Assembly: GCF_035593265.1 (NCBI RefSeq)
Contig: NZ_CP141614.1
Span: 248,001-312,000 of the forward strand
Direction of reading: 5' to 3'
Source: Limnochorda sp. LNt
GTDB taxonomy: Bacteria; Bacillota; Limnochordia; Limnochordales; Geochordaceae
DNA length: 64,000 nt
Shown: one piece after another, positions 52,730 through 61,247 of the stretch
How the letters are laid out: the number at the start of each line of letters is the position of its first letter
Numbering within the stretch: the stretch's first letter is position 1
Translations under genes and position numbers: made by a program
Notes under the pieces: generated by a model
Database searches by the model: none
What the model was told of the DNA's origin: nothing
The model's input: the letters and a program-made list of their open reading frames with translations, nothing else

Positions 52730-53609
52730 CGAGCTCCAGGGTCGCCCGAGCCTCGTCGGCCGCCGGTCCGCCGCCCATCTCCCTGGCCTCCAGGGCCTGG
52801 AGTCGCCGCAAGAGCCCCGCGTCGTCGAGGCCGTCGCGCATCCCGTCGAGCACGGTCTCGCTCCACCGGCGCAGTTGCCGCTCCACGGCCGCAAGGTGCT
52901 CCTCGACGCCCTCCGTCACGGAGCCGAAGTGCGTCAGCACCAGCTGCCGGGGGCGGAGCTCGCGGGCACGCCGCAGGCTCGCGATCCAGGTCTCGACCTC
53001 CAGCTCGGGCGGCATCGCGGGGACGCGCACGTAGGGCAGCTGCGGGAGGCGTACCCCTGCCAGGTCGCCGGCGAAGAGGAGGCTCCCGTCGACCCGGAAG
53101 ACGACATGATGGGAGGCGTGACCGGGGGTGTGGTAGGCCTCCACGTCGCGCCCGACGAAGGCGAGGCGCACGCCGTCCTCCAGCGGCCGGAGGCGGTCCT
53201 GGGGGACGGGCGTGATGGCCTTCCAGAGACGCTCCATGGCGTCGCCGAAGACCCGGCTGGCGCTGGCCCACAGCCGCGAGGGGTCGGCCAGGTGAGGCAG
53301 GCCCACCGGGTGCACGTAGACCGCGCACCCCGTCTGTCGAGCCAGGCGACCCGCCGCGCCGGCGTGATCGAGGTGGATGTGGGTCAGCAGGACGGCCTCC
53401 AGGCGGGCCGGCTCCAGCCCTGCCTCGCTCAGGGCGGCCAGCAGCCCCTCGTAGGTGCTCTCCGGGCCTGACTCGACCAGGACGAAACGGCCGCCCGGCC
53501 CCACCAGGGCGAAGGCGCCGATGCCCCCCGGCTTCCCCTGAAACATCAGGTCGAGCCCCACGATCCCGTCGGCGACGGGAAAGGCCCGTCGCGACGCCAC
53601 TCCGGCCAT
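52638..53609 (-). CDS. Metallo-beta-lactamase-fold hydrolase
   Basis: MBL-fold enzyme, 323 residues. The zinc motif THIHLDHAGAAG is intact; YHTPGHASHH, LLFAGDLAG and VLTHFGS supply the remaining expected ligands. A helical C-terminal part (about 225-300) resembles MBL proteins of the glyoxalase-II/YflN-like group; substrate unknown. The ATG start at 53609 is preceded by GGGGAGGAGG on the minus strand. It converges on the ParB-like gene with a 92-base coding overlap and diverges from the dehydrogenase gene. Confidence 0.85.
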   Translation of the reverse strand: MAGVASRRAFPVADGIVGLDLMFQGKPGGIGAFALVGPGGRFVLVESGPESTYEGLLAALSEAGLEPARLEAVLLTHIHLDHAGAAGRLARQTGCAVYVHPVGLPHLADPSRLWASASRVFGDAMERLWKAITPVPQDRLRPLEDGVRLAFVGRDVEAYHTPGHASHHVVFRVDGSLLFAGDLAGVRLPQLPYVRVPAMPPELEVETWIASLRRARELRPRQLVLTHFGSVTEGVEEHLAAVERQLRRWSETVLDGMRDGLDDAGLLRRLQALEAREMGGGPAADEARATLELVTPLGQVLQGYRRYWTRHHPERLTTSSPRP

Positions 53610-53762
53610 GCCATCCCGGCCTCCTCCCCGCGAGTGGTTCGCATCCGACGCGGTCCCTCCTGCGTCGCCCGACCCGGAGCGCCGTCGTGAGCCCGGCAGG
53701 GGTGGCCGCCGACGGTGCCGAAGCACTCCCGCTACCACCATCGCGACGGGAGGCGCCGAGCC

Positions 53763-54701
53763 GTGCAAGCAGGGTCCGTCGCCATCCAGGAGTTGCGCCC
53801 GGGCCGCACCACCATCGGCTTCATCGGCCTCGGCATCATGGGACGGCCCATGGCCCGCAACCTGCTCAAGGCGGGCTACCGCCTGCGCGTGCACAACCGT
53901 AGCCGCGGCCCGGTGGAGCAGCTGGCGTCGCTGGGGGCCATCCCCGCCTCGTCGCCGGCGGAGGCGGCCTCGGAGGCCGACGTGGTCATCACCATGCTGC
54001 CCGACTCGCCGGACGTCCAGCGTGTGGTGATGGGCCCGTCGGGCGTGCACGAGGGGTTGCGCGCCGGTGGCGTCCTCATCGACATGAGCACCATCTCGCC
54101 CATCGTCACCCGCGAGCTGGCCGCCCAGCTGGCCGAGCGGGGCATCGCGATGCTGGACGCGCCGGTCAGCGGGGGCGAGCGCGGGGCGCAGGAGGCTGCC
54201 CTCTCCATCATGGTGGGGGGCGACGAGGCGGTCTACCGGGCCTGCCTGCCCATCCTGGAGGCCCTGGGGCGCAACATCGTCTACATGGGGCCCTCCGGCG
54301 CAGGCCAGGTGACCAAGGCCTGCAACCAGATCGTCGTGGGCGTCACCATCCAGGCGGTCAGCGAGGCGCTGGTGCTGGCCGAGCGGGCCGGGGTGGACCC
54401 GGCGCGCGTGCGTCAGGCCCTGCTGGGCGGCTTCGCTCAGAGCCGCATCCTCGACATCCACGGCGCCCGCATCCTGCAGGGCGACTTCCAGCCCGGCTTC
54501 AAGGTGCGGCTGCATCGCAAGGATCTGGGGATCGCCCTGGCGACCGGCCGATCCTTGGGCGTGCCGCTGCTGGCTACGGCGCTGGTCAGCGAGCTGTTGG
54601 GCGCGCTGGAGGCCAGGGGCCGGGGCGAGTGGGACCACGCCTCTCTGGCGACACTGGCCCGTGAGCTGGCGGGCACACCGCCGGGAGGGCCGGCGGCGTG
54701 A
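53763..54701 (+). CDS. 3-hydroxyisobutyrate dehydrogenase-family NAD(P) oxidoreductase
   Basis: Beta-hydroxyacid dehydrogenase, 312 residues. The Rossmann motif GFIGLGIMGRPMARNLLKAG, the substrate motif MLDAPVSGGERGAQEA and the catalytic lysine segment GPSGAGQVTKACNQI are intact. Substrates in the family include 3-hydroxyisobutyrate, tartronate semialdehyde and glyoxylate, which sequence by eye does not separate. GTG 53763 follows GGGAGG by 9 bases and is preferred to GTG 53715. The stop overlaps the start of the FtsH-like gene. Confidence 0.88.
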   Translation: MQAGSVAIQELRPGRTTIGFIGLGIMGRPMARNLLKAGYRLRVHNRSRGPVEQLASLGAIPASSPAEAASEADVVITMLPDSPDVQRVVMGPSGVHEGLRAGGVLIDMSTISPIVTRELAAQLAERGIAMLDAPVSGGERGAQEAALSIMVGGDEAVYRACLPILEALGRNIVYMGPSGAGQVTKACNQIVVGVTIQAVSEALVLAERAGVDPARVRQALLGGFAQSRILDIHGARILQGDFQPGFKVRLHRKDLGIALATGRSLGVPLLATALVSELLGALEARGRGEWDHASLATLARELAGTPPGGPAA

Positions 54702-56587
54702 CGGTAGAGGCTCCGCCCCGTCTCCGGGACCCTGCCCGGCCCTCAGCCACCGGGTCCGGTGCGCTGGCCTGGGGCCGGCTCTGGGTGCGGTGGCGCACCC
54801 TCATCGTGCTGGCCCTGGCCGCAGCGATCTACGCCCGGCTCTACTACGTCAACCCGGGCGGCACCGTGGCGTGGACGCTGCTGGTGGGGCGCTGGACCCT
54901 CACCATCCTCCTGACCATCACCTTCGCGATCGTGCAGTTCATCGCGATCTTCTGGTTCTTGGGGCGCGCCCAGATCTACTGGGTGCAGCCGGGTGAGACC
55001 GGCGTCACCTTCGACGACTACCGCGGCAATCCCGAGGTGCTGGAGCAGGCGCGCCGCGTGGTGACGCTGCTCAAGGGCGTCAAGGGATTCAAGGAGATGG
55101 GCGGCGAGGTCTCGCGCGGGATGTTGCTGGTAGGTCCGCCCGGCACCGGCAAGTCCTATCTCGCGCAGGCCATCGCGACCGAGGCCGGGATCCCCTTCGG
55201 CTACCTCTCGGCGGCCTCCATCCAAAACATGTTCTTCGGGGTCTCCAACCTCAAGATCATGAACATGTACCGCAAGGCCCGCCGGCTGGCCATGGAGCAC
55301 GGGGCCTGCATCGTCTTCCTGGACGAGTTCGACGCCATCGGCACCTCACGCACCCGCCAGCAGGCCGGTGCGGCCGTCCCCATCTTCGGGGGCATGGGGC
55401 TGCTCAATGAGCTGCTGCTCCAGATGGACCCGCCCCGGCTCGAGCCGCGCTGGTGGGCCCGGCTCCTCAGGAGCCTGGGCTTCCGGCCACGGCCGGGCCC
55501 TCAACCCATCGTCTTCACCATGGCGGCCACCAACATCGCCGACGTGCTCGATCCGGCCCTGCTGCGGCCGGGGCGCTTCGACCGGCAGATCGTGGTGGGC
55601 CCCCCTGATTTCGAGGGCCGCAAGGAGATCGTGGCCTACTACCTCGGCAAGGTGGCCCACGACCCCTCGCTGGAGAGCCGCCTCGACGAGCTGGCCGCCG
55701 ACATGACGGGCTATACGCCGGCCAAGATCAAGCACGTCATCAACGAGGCGGTCATCAAGGCCCACTTCGACGGGCGAGGCGCCATCACGTACGAGGACAT
55801 CGTCTACGCGCGGGAGGTCCACGAGCTGGGCCTCAAGCAGCCGCTGCGCTCCATGCTGCCCGAGGAGCGCCGTCGCCTGGCCTATCACGAGGCGGGTCAC
55901 GCCGTAGCGCAGCTGCGGCTGTTGCCCCACGAGCGAGTGGTCAAGACCACCATCGTGCGGCATGGCCAGGCGCTGGGCTTCTCGGCCACCCGACCGGTCG
56001 TGGAGCGCCTCACCCAGAGCCAGGAGGAGATCCTGGCCCGCATCCAGGTGAGCCTCGCGTCGCGGGCAGCGGAGGAGATCTTCCTGGGGACCCGGCTGTC
56101 GGGCGCCGTGGCCGATCTCGAGACCGCCACCCGGCTGGCCGCTGCCTACATCGGGGCCTACGGCATGGACGGCACGCTCTACTCCTATCCCGCCCTCAGC
56201 CCCGGTCCACCCGACGAGCAATTGCGCCATCGCATCAACCGCCTGCTGGACCGCGAGAAGGCCCGGGTGGCCGATCTCTTGCGAGCCCAGGCCCCCCTGG
56301 TACACGCCATCGCCCGTCACCTCATCGAGCGCGACGAGCTGGTCGGCGCCCAGATCGTGGCGCTGGCGCGCCTCTTCGACGAGGGCCGGCTGGCTCCGGA
56401 CGGGACGGTCCTCGAGGAGCCGTCCTCGCCCGCTGCGGCCCCGTCGGCCGATGATGACGCCGAGGCGTCGGAGGCCGAGACGGGCGCATCTCGCGGGCCC
56501 CGCACCGTCGGCGAGGTGGCGGTCGGCGGGCGGGCGGCCGCGATGCGGGCCGCCACCTCGTCAGAGCGCGCCGCGTCGGCGCAGTAG
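54698..56587 (+). CDS. FtsH-like membrane AAA+ metalloprotease, divergent
   Basis: Protein of 629 residues with two N-terminal membrane segments (about 34-50 and 67-88). AAA motifs are Walker A GPPGTGKS (146-153), Walker B ACIVFLDEFDAIG and the arginine-finger region DPALLRPGRFDRQIVV. The protease zinc site is YHEAGHAVAQL with a downstream Asp in GAVADLETATRLAA. It differs from standard FtsH: the periplasmic domain is only about 16 residues, the pore loop reads MFFGVSN and an insert of about 25 residues precedes MAATNIADVLDP. Probably a second, specialised FtsH. GTG start overlaps the previous stop. Confidence 0.82.
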   Translation: MTVEAPPRLRDPARPSATGSGALAWGRLWVRWRTLIVLALAAAIYARLYYVNPGGTVAWTLLVGRWTLTILLTITFAIVQFIAIFWFLGRAQIYWVQPGETGVTFDDYRGNPEVLEQARRVVTLLKGVKGFKEMGGEVSRGMLLVGPPGTGKSYLAQAIATEAGIPFGYLSAASIQNMFFGVSNLKIMNMYRKARRLAMEHGACIVFLDEFDAIGTSRTRQQAGAAVPIFGGMGLLNELLLQMDPPRLEPRWWARLLRSLGFRPRPGPQPIVFTMAATNIADVLDPALLRPGRFDRQIVVGPPDFEGRKEIVAYYLGKVAHDPSLESRLDELAADMTGYTPAKIKHVINEAVIKAHFDGRGAITYEDIVYAREVHELGLKQPLRSMLPEERRRLAYHEAGHAVAQLRLLPHERVVKTTIVRHGQALGFSATRPVVERLTQSQEEILARIQVSLASRAAEEIFLGTRLSGAVADLETATRLAAAYIGAYGMDGTLYSYPALSPGPPDEQLRHRINRLLDREKARVADLLRAQAPLVHAIARHLIERDELVGAQIVALARLFDEGRLAPDGTVLEEPSSPAAAPSADDDAEASEAETGASRGPRTVGEVAVGGRAAAMRAATSSERAASAQ

Positions 56588-57802
56588 AGCGATGGCCTGT
56601 GCGACGTCGGGGTCCTGGCCCGCCTCCCACGCGCGCAGGTAATGGCGGTCGAGCGGCACCGTCACGTCGGGCACCACGGGGCCTACCAGGGGGTCTCCCC
56701 GGGCCGAGTAGAAGCGCCCGGTCGTCACCTGCACCAGACCCCCGCCCGGCAACTCCAGGGTGGCAGCCAGCTCGCCCGCACCCGGGCGCGTCGGGCGCCC
56801 CACCAGGACGGCCCGGCCGCTCTGCCGGAGCCCGAAGGCCATCAGCCCGAAGGCACTCACCTCGTCGATGAGGATGGCCACCGGCTGCTCGTACCGGTCC
56901 GCCGACGTCGGCGCGGGCACCAGAGGGTTGGCCGACGCCGTTGCCCTCTGGGATGGCAGGCCCACCAACCCCTGTCGGGTCACCCAGAGGCCCAGGGGCT
57001 GGTCGGTGAGCAGGCCGGCGATGTGGGAGAGGGTGGCGTACGCCCCCGCGCCCGAGCTGTCCCGGAGGTCGAGGATCAGGGCCCGGGTGCGGTAGAGCTT
57101 GCGCAGCTCGGCCAGGGCCGCCGTCTCCATGCCGGGGTGGAAGTGCGGGAGGTGGAGGTATCCCACGTTGCCGTCCAGGACCCGTGACACCGCCCGGGGC
57201 TCCCACGCGACCGCCTGGCGCGTCAGCTCCACCGACACGCGCGAGCCGTCGGCGCGTTCCAGCTGGAGGCGCACCCGCGTGCCGGCGGCACCCCGGATCT
57301 CGGCCGCCACCTCATCGAGGGGTCGCCCCTGGGTGGGTCGCCCGTCGACGGCCACCACCAACGCCCCGGCCCAGACCCCACCCCGGGAGGCCGGCCCTCC
57401 GGGCAGCACCTGCCGCACCAGGGGATACTCCTCGGGGCCGGTGGAGAGGCGCACCCCGATGCCCACCACCTGGACGCGAGGCGAGGACGGCACCTGGGTA
57501 GCCCGGGCGGAAGGTTCGACCACGACGGTGAGGGGATCGCCCAGGGACGCCACCATCTCGGCCGCCAGGCGATACCCGTCGGCGTCGGGTGCGGCGGCCC
57601 TGGCCAGGTACCGCTCCAGCAGCGCCTCGTCCCAGGCGGCGCCGCCGAACCCGGGGTCGAAGTAGTGGTCCCGCACCGCCTGCCAGGCGGCCCGCACCAC
57701 GTCGGCCGGTGGCGGAGGGGGTGGCGGCGCCGGTGCGGCGAGGACCCTCCCATTCAACGCGAGCATGGCGACAGCCAGGGCGACCCCCGCGACGGCTCTC
57801 AC
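56561..57802 (-). CDS. S41-family tail-specific protease homologue lacking catalytic residues
   Basis: Exported protein of 413 residues. Signal peptide (to about 24), a Pro-rich run, a PDZ domain (about 115-200; VRQVLPGGPASRGGVWAGALVVAVDG) and an S41 core (VGYLHLPHFHPG, LILDLRDSSGAGAYATL). In active enzymes the next strand reads NEGSASASE and a Lys follows in GxTxGKG. Here these are IDEVSAFGLMAF and GRPTRPGAG, so both members of the Ser-Lys pair appear lost. It may be a non-catalytic binding protein. The GTG start follows AGGGGAG on the minus strand; tail overlaps the FtsH-like gene by 27 bases. Confidence 0.72.
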   Translation of the reverse strand: MRAVAGVALAVAMLALNGRVLAAPAPPPPPPPADVVRAAWQAVRDHYFDPGFGGAAWDEALLERYLARAAAPDADGYRLAAEMVASLGDPLTVVVEPSARATQVPSSPRVQVVGIGVRLSTGPEEYPLVRQVLPGGPASRGGVWAGALVVAVDGRPTQGRPLDEVAAEIRGAAGTRVRLQLERADGSRVSVELTRQAVAWEPRAVSRVLDGNVGYLHLPHFHPGMETAALAELRKLYRTRALILDLRDSSGAGAYATLSHIAGLLTDQPLGLWVTRQGLVGLPSQRATASANPLVPAPTSADRYEQPVAILIDEVSAFGLMAFGLRQSGRAVLVGRPTRPGAGELAATLELPGGGLVQVTTGRFYSARGDPLVGPVVPDVTVPLDRHYLRAWEAGQDPDVAQAIALLRRRGAL

Positions 57803-57898
57803 CGGTGGCTCTCCCCTCTCCACGGGGCTCCCCTCTCGACTCTGCGTCGGCCCCGTGTCCACCCGCCACGAGCAATCTTTTTGCAAGCCGGCTGCAAT

Positions 57899-57917
57899 CC
57901 CCTGGCAACTGCAGGGG
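57899..57917. promoter_or_regulatory. Inverted repeat between divergent genes
   Basis: Perfect 6-bp inverted repeat CCCCTG (57899-57904) and CAGGGG (57912-57917) with a 7-base centre, in the 147-base gap between the S41-like gene (minus) and a small ORF (plus). Next to it is a partly palindromic AT-rich patch, TTTTTGCAAGCCGGCTGCAA. It may be an operator or a leader hairpin; no firm promoter was assigned. Confidence 0.3.
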
Positions 57918-57949
57918 GCTATGCTGGCCTCGACGGGGGGCGGTGGACG

Positions 57950-58096
57950 ATGCTGAGCGAGCGGGCCGGACGACGCCTTTGTGGCGTGCTCTGTGCCGGG
58001 ATCGCAGCCGCCATCTCGGTCGCCTTCGTCAGCTTTGCCCTCGCAGCCATCGGGGTCTGTGTTGGCTGCGTGGCCGGACTCTTGGGGGCGCTGTAG
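57950..58096 (+). CDS. Small hydrophobic protein, 48 residues
   Basis: Short gene starting ATG after GGTGGACG. The product has a basic start (MLSERAGRRLC) and one long hydrophobic segment (about 12-46), with four cysteines (residues 11, 15, 37 and 40). It is followed by the strong hairpin at 58146. Not recognised. The base composition is similar to its neighbours, and no homologue can be named. It could be a real single-pass membrane peptide or a chance ORF; the downstream terminator argues that the region is transcribed. Confidence 0.4.
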   Translation: MLSERAGRRLCGVLCAGIAAAISVAFVSFALAAIGVCVGCVAGLLGAL

Positions 58097-58145
58097 CCCT
58101 CCAAGCTTGCGTTGCGCGTGCGGCAAGCCCCCCGTGCGCAAGGCA

Positions 58146-58182
58146 GGACGGCAGGCTCCTTCGGGAGCCTGCCGTCCGTTTA
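58146..58182 (+). terminator. Strong hairpin with UUCG tetraloop
   Basis: Perfect 14-bp stem: GGACGGCAGGCTCC (58146-58159), loop TTCG, GGAGCCTGCCGTCC (58164-58177), then GTTTAG. It lies after the small ORF (plus) and just beyond the stop of the convergent acylase gene (minus, stop at 58235). It probably ends transcription of one or both. Confidence 0.65.
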
Positions 58183-58234
58183 GGGACGTCACTCGTCACG
58201 CCCGGTGCGCCCGGCGCCGTGCCCTGCCGCCGCA

Positions 58235-61153
58235 TCAGGGGATGGGCTCCGGCAACGCCGTGATCCAGCGCACCGCTGCCGCCTGGACCTCCTCCTGCCA
58301 GGGCACCTCCACGTACTCGTTGGCCAGCCAGGCCCCCATCACGCCGGGCACGGCGGGCGAAGCCGCCGGCGCCGACGGGTCCGGCGGCACGGCCGGCGGG
58401 ACGGGACCATCGGGCCAGGCCAGATACGTGGTGACGGCGCCGGGGCGCATCTGCACGATCAGGCGCACCGACGGCCCGGTCGTGAAGCGGAAGCCCGCCG
58501 CCGATGACGCGCGGGGGTCGTAGCCGGAGGCGTCCACCACCTCGAAGCCGCCGTCGACCGGCGTGCCCGGGGGCCGGACGCCGGTGGTGGCCTCCGCCGA
58601 CGCCTGCTCCGCCACGGGACGGCCGATGAGGTCCAGGCGCACCAGGCGGTGCAGCATGCCCCAGCGCAGATCCCGCAGTGTCCGCACCCCGCCGAACGCG
58701 CTCGCCAGCGGCCCTCGCAGGAGCCGCAACGCGTCCTCGAGGCTGACGAGCAGGATCAGGTCCCGTTCGTCAGCGGGCGACAGCTCCAAGCCCGGCGCAT
58801 CGAAGAGGGCGAGTCCCGCCGCCCCCACACCGCCGGTCCGGTCGAAGTGCTCCAGGTGGTGGAGGACGACCCGCAGTGCCGTGGAGCCGTCGGGCCGCGG
58901 GAGGTCGGGGCCGAGCCGTGCGATGGCCGCATCGACCGTGTGCTGGATGAGGCGTCCCACCATGACGTTGAAGAGGGTGGCGGCGACGCTGGCCTGCACC
59001 TCCGCCTGGTCGGGCTCCCGGGCGACCAGGTGCTCGCCGGGCGCCACGGTGTCGGAGGCATCCCACCCGTCCGGCAGGCCCGTCGGGGTCGAGAAGTCCC
59101 AGCTCGCCAGGTAGCCCATCGCCTCCCGCATCTCGGGGGTGACCAGCCGTGCCAGCGGCTCGGGCGCGTCGGCTCGTTGGGCTCGCTCCCACGCCGCCAG
59201 TATCCACGGGACGAGCCGCCTGGCCGACAGCTGCACGACGTCGCTCTGGATGGCCATCGCATCGGTCACCGACAGCCGCCCGGCGCGCCGCGCCCGGTCC
59301 CGGATCAGCTCGGTGATGCGGCCCGCCCGAAAGCCGATGCCGTACGACGGGGCGAGGTAGTAGATCCCGCCGTTGCTGCGCCGGTCGTCGAAGGGGTCCC
59401 CGTCCAGCGTCACACCGATGGGATCGTTGTTGGCCGAGACGATGAAGCCACTGACCGGGTTGACGACGTGCGGCATCTCCGAGGGCGGCAGCACCTCGAA
59501 GGGAAGCCCCTGCCCCTCGGGAAGCGGCTCGTCGGACGGCCACGGGATCCAGTCGTGCTGCAAGGTCCCCGTGCCGTCTCGGAGCAGGAAGGGGGCCCAC
59601 GCGAGCCCGCCGTCGACGAAGCCCCGGTCCAGATCCCGGCGGAGGGGCAGCTCGGCACCGGCGAAGTAGGCGATGTTGCCCTCGACGTCGGCGTAGGCCC
59701 AGTTCTGCGAGGCGGCGTCCATGTAACGCAGCCCGTCGACGAAGTCGTGCAGGCCGCGGGCCCGGTTCCACCGGTGGAAGCTCTCGCCGTCGTGGGTGGC
59801 GTAGGCGCCCGTCCACTGGACGGTCAGGGCCTGGCCGGTAGACTCGTCCATCCGCACGATGGGGCCGTGCCGGGGCACCACCAGCACGGCCTGTGGCACA
59901 CGGTCGGCGGGCGCCGCCACCAGGTCGTCCATCCGCCCGTTGTCGGGCCGGTTGACCAGGAAGCGCTGGGGCAGCACCTCGACGGCCTCGAGACGCCCCT
60001 CGTACTGGGTGTAGAGGCGGCCGTCCCGCTCGACGAGCTGCTCGACGAACGTGTCCGTCTGATCGGCGGGATGGGTGGTGGCGCCCCAGGCCACGAAGCG
60101 GGTGTGCCCGAGGATGACCCATGGGACCCCGGGCAGCGCCACGCCCAGCACGTCGATGGATGGTTCGCTCTCCTGGGGGCCCCTCGCCACCAGGTGCTGC
60201 GGGTACCAGACGGGCGGGTCGGTGATGGGCAGGTGGGGGTCGTTGGCCAGGATGGGATAGCCTCCCTCGGCCAGCGAGGGGCCGATGACGAACCAGTTGC
60301 TGCCGAGCGCCCCCAGCGGGAGCTGGCGGGCCCCCTCGGCCGCTGGCAACTCGGCCAGGCTGCGCCACCACTCCACCAGGAGGTGGCCGGCGGCGGCCGC
60401 CTCGCCCGATGGTCCCGCAGCCGGCAGCCCCGCGTCAGCGACCCGGGGCGCGTAGCCCACGGCGTCGGGCACGGTGGCGGCCGGGTCCGAAGGCGCCGAC
60501 CGCCACAGCTCCAGGAAGGCGGCCAGGCCCTCCTCGGCCCCGAGCCTCTCCATGTAGGCCTGGGCGATGGCCCCGTACTGAGCGTCGAGGCCGAAGGAGA
60601 GGCTGAACCCGACCAGCTTGAGGACCGAGATGGAGTCGACCGGGCGCCAGGGCCGCACCCGGCTCAGCTCGAGCGCTCCGTACGCCTCCGGCAGGTTGCC
60701 GCTGCGGACGGCCTCGTCGATGAAGGCGTTGACGCCGGCGGCGTACGCCTCCAGATCGGCCCGAGCCCCCTCCGAGAGGCGAGCCAGCGACGCGGCCGCG
60801 GCCCTCGAGAGCCCCAGGGTCCGCATCTGCACATCCTCCCCCAGGGCGGCCTCGCCCACCAGCTCGGCCAGGGTCCCCTCCGCCCGGCGGCGGCTGACGT
60901 CCATCTGGAAGAGGCGGTCCCGGGCGTGCAGGTAGCCGACGGTGAAGAAGAGATCCCACTCGTCGGTGGCGTAGACGTGGGGGATGCCGAAGCGATCCTC
61001 GACGACCCGCACGGGCGCTCGCAGGCCCGACCAGACCTGGACGGCCTCGGTCGGCTCCACCGGGTCGACCACGTCCGCCACCGTCGCTGCCGTGGCCGCC
61101 GCCGGACCCACCCATGCAGCGACCCCGGCCAGCAGCCAGATCAACGCCCGCAT
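58235..61153 (-). CDS. Penicillin acylase-family N-terminal nucleophile hydrolase
   Basis: Exported Ntn hydrolase, 972 residues, in the long end of the family range. Signal peptide to about 23, then the alpha chain (VEDRFGIPHVYATDEWDLFFTVGYLHARDRLFQMD cut to FGIPHVYA and GYLHARDRLFQMD). The autocleavage site is G284/S285 in GALGSNW, so Ser285 becomes the nucleophile of the beta chain. ANDPHLPI and WGATTHPADQTD are further family motifs. Substrates may be beta-lactams, acyl-homoserine lactones or other amides. ATG start with GGAGGG upstream on the minus strand. Confidence 0.92.
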   Translation of the reverse strand: MRALIWLLAGVAAWVGPAAATAATVADVVDPVEPTEAVQVWSGLRAPVRVVEDRFGIPHVYATDEWDLFFTVGYLHARDRLFQMDVSRRRAEGTLAELVGEAALGEDVQMRTLGLSRAAAASLARLSEGARADLEAYAAGVNAFIDEAVRSGNLPEAYGALELSRVRPWRPVDSISVLKLVGFSLSFGLDAQYGAIAQAYMERLGAEEGLAAFLELWRSAPSDPAATVPDAVGYAPRVADAGLPAAGPSGEAAAAGHLLVEWWRSLAELPAAEGARQLPLGALGSNWFVIGPSLAEGGYPILANDPHLPITDPPVWYPQHLVARGPQESEPSIDVLGVALPGVPWVILGHTRFVAWGATTHPADQTDTFVEQLVERDGRLYTQYEGRLEAVEVLPQRFLVNRPDNGRMDDLVAAPADRVPQAVLVVPRHGPIVRMDESTGQALTVQWTGAYATHDGESFHRWNRARGLHDFVDGLRYMDAASQNWAYADVEGNIAYFAGAELPLRRDLDRGFVDGGLAWAPFLLRDGTGTLQHDWIPWPSDEPLPEGQGLPFEVLPPSEMPHVVNPVSGFIVSANNDPIGVTLDGDPFDDRRSNGGIYYLAPSYGIGFRAGRITELIRDRARRAGRLSVTDAMAIQSDVVQLSARRLVPWILAAWERAQRADAPEPLARLVTPEMREAMGYLASWDFSTPTGLPDGWDASDTVAPGEHLVAREPDQAEVQASVAATLFNVMVGRLIQHTVDAAIARLGPDLPRPDGSTALRVVLHHLEHFDRTGGVGAAGLALFDAPGLELSPADERDLILLVSLEDALRLLRGPLASAFGGVRTLRDLRWGMLHRLVRLDLIGRPVAEQASAEATTGVRPPGTPVDGGFEVVDASGYDPRASSAAGFRFTTGPSVRLIVQMRPGAVTTYLAWPDGPVPPAVPPDPSAPAASPAVPGVMGAWLANEYVEVPWQEEVQAAAVRWITALPEPIP

Positions 61154-61247
61154 TCTCGGCCCTCCTGCCGGCTCGCTGCCAGGGTTGAGTTGGCATTCGC
61201 CGACGCGGCGCGAAGATCCTGGAAGCCGCCGGGCCGCCGGCGGCGGG

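Noticed and set aside
57921-57949. ATG starting at 57921 for the small ORF
   Set aside because: It is in another frame and yields an unrelated short peptide.
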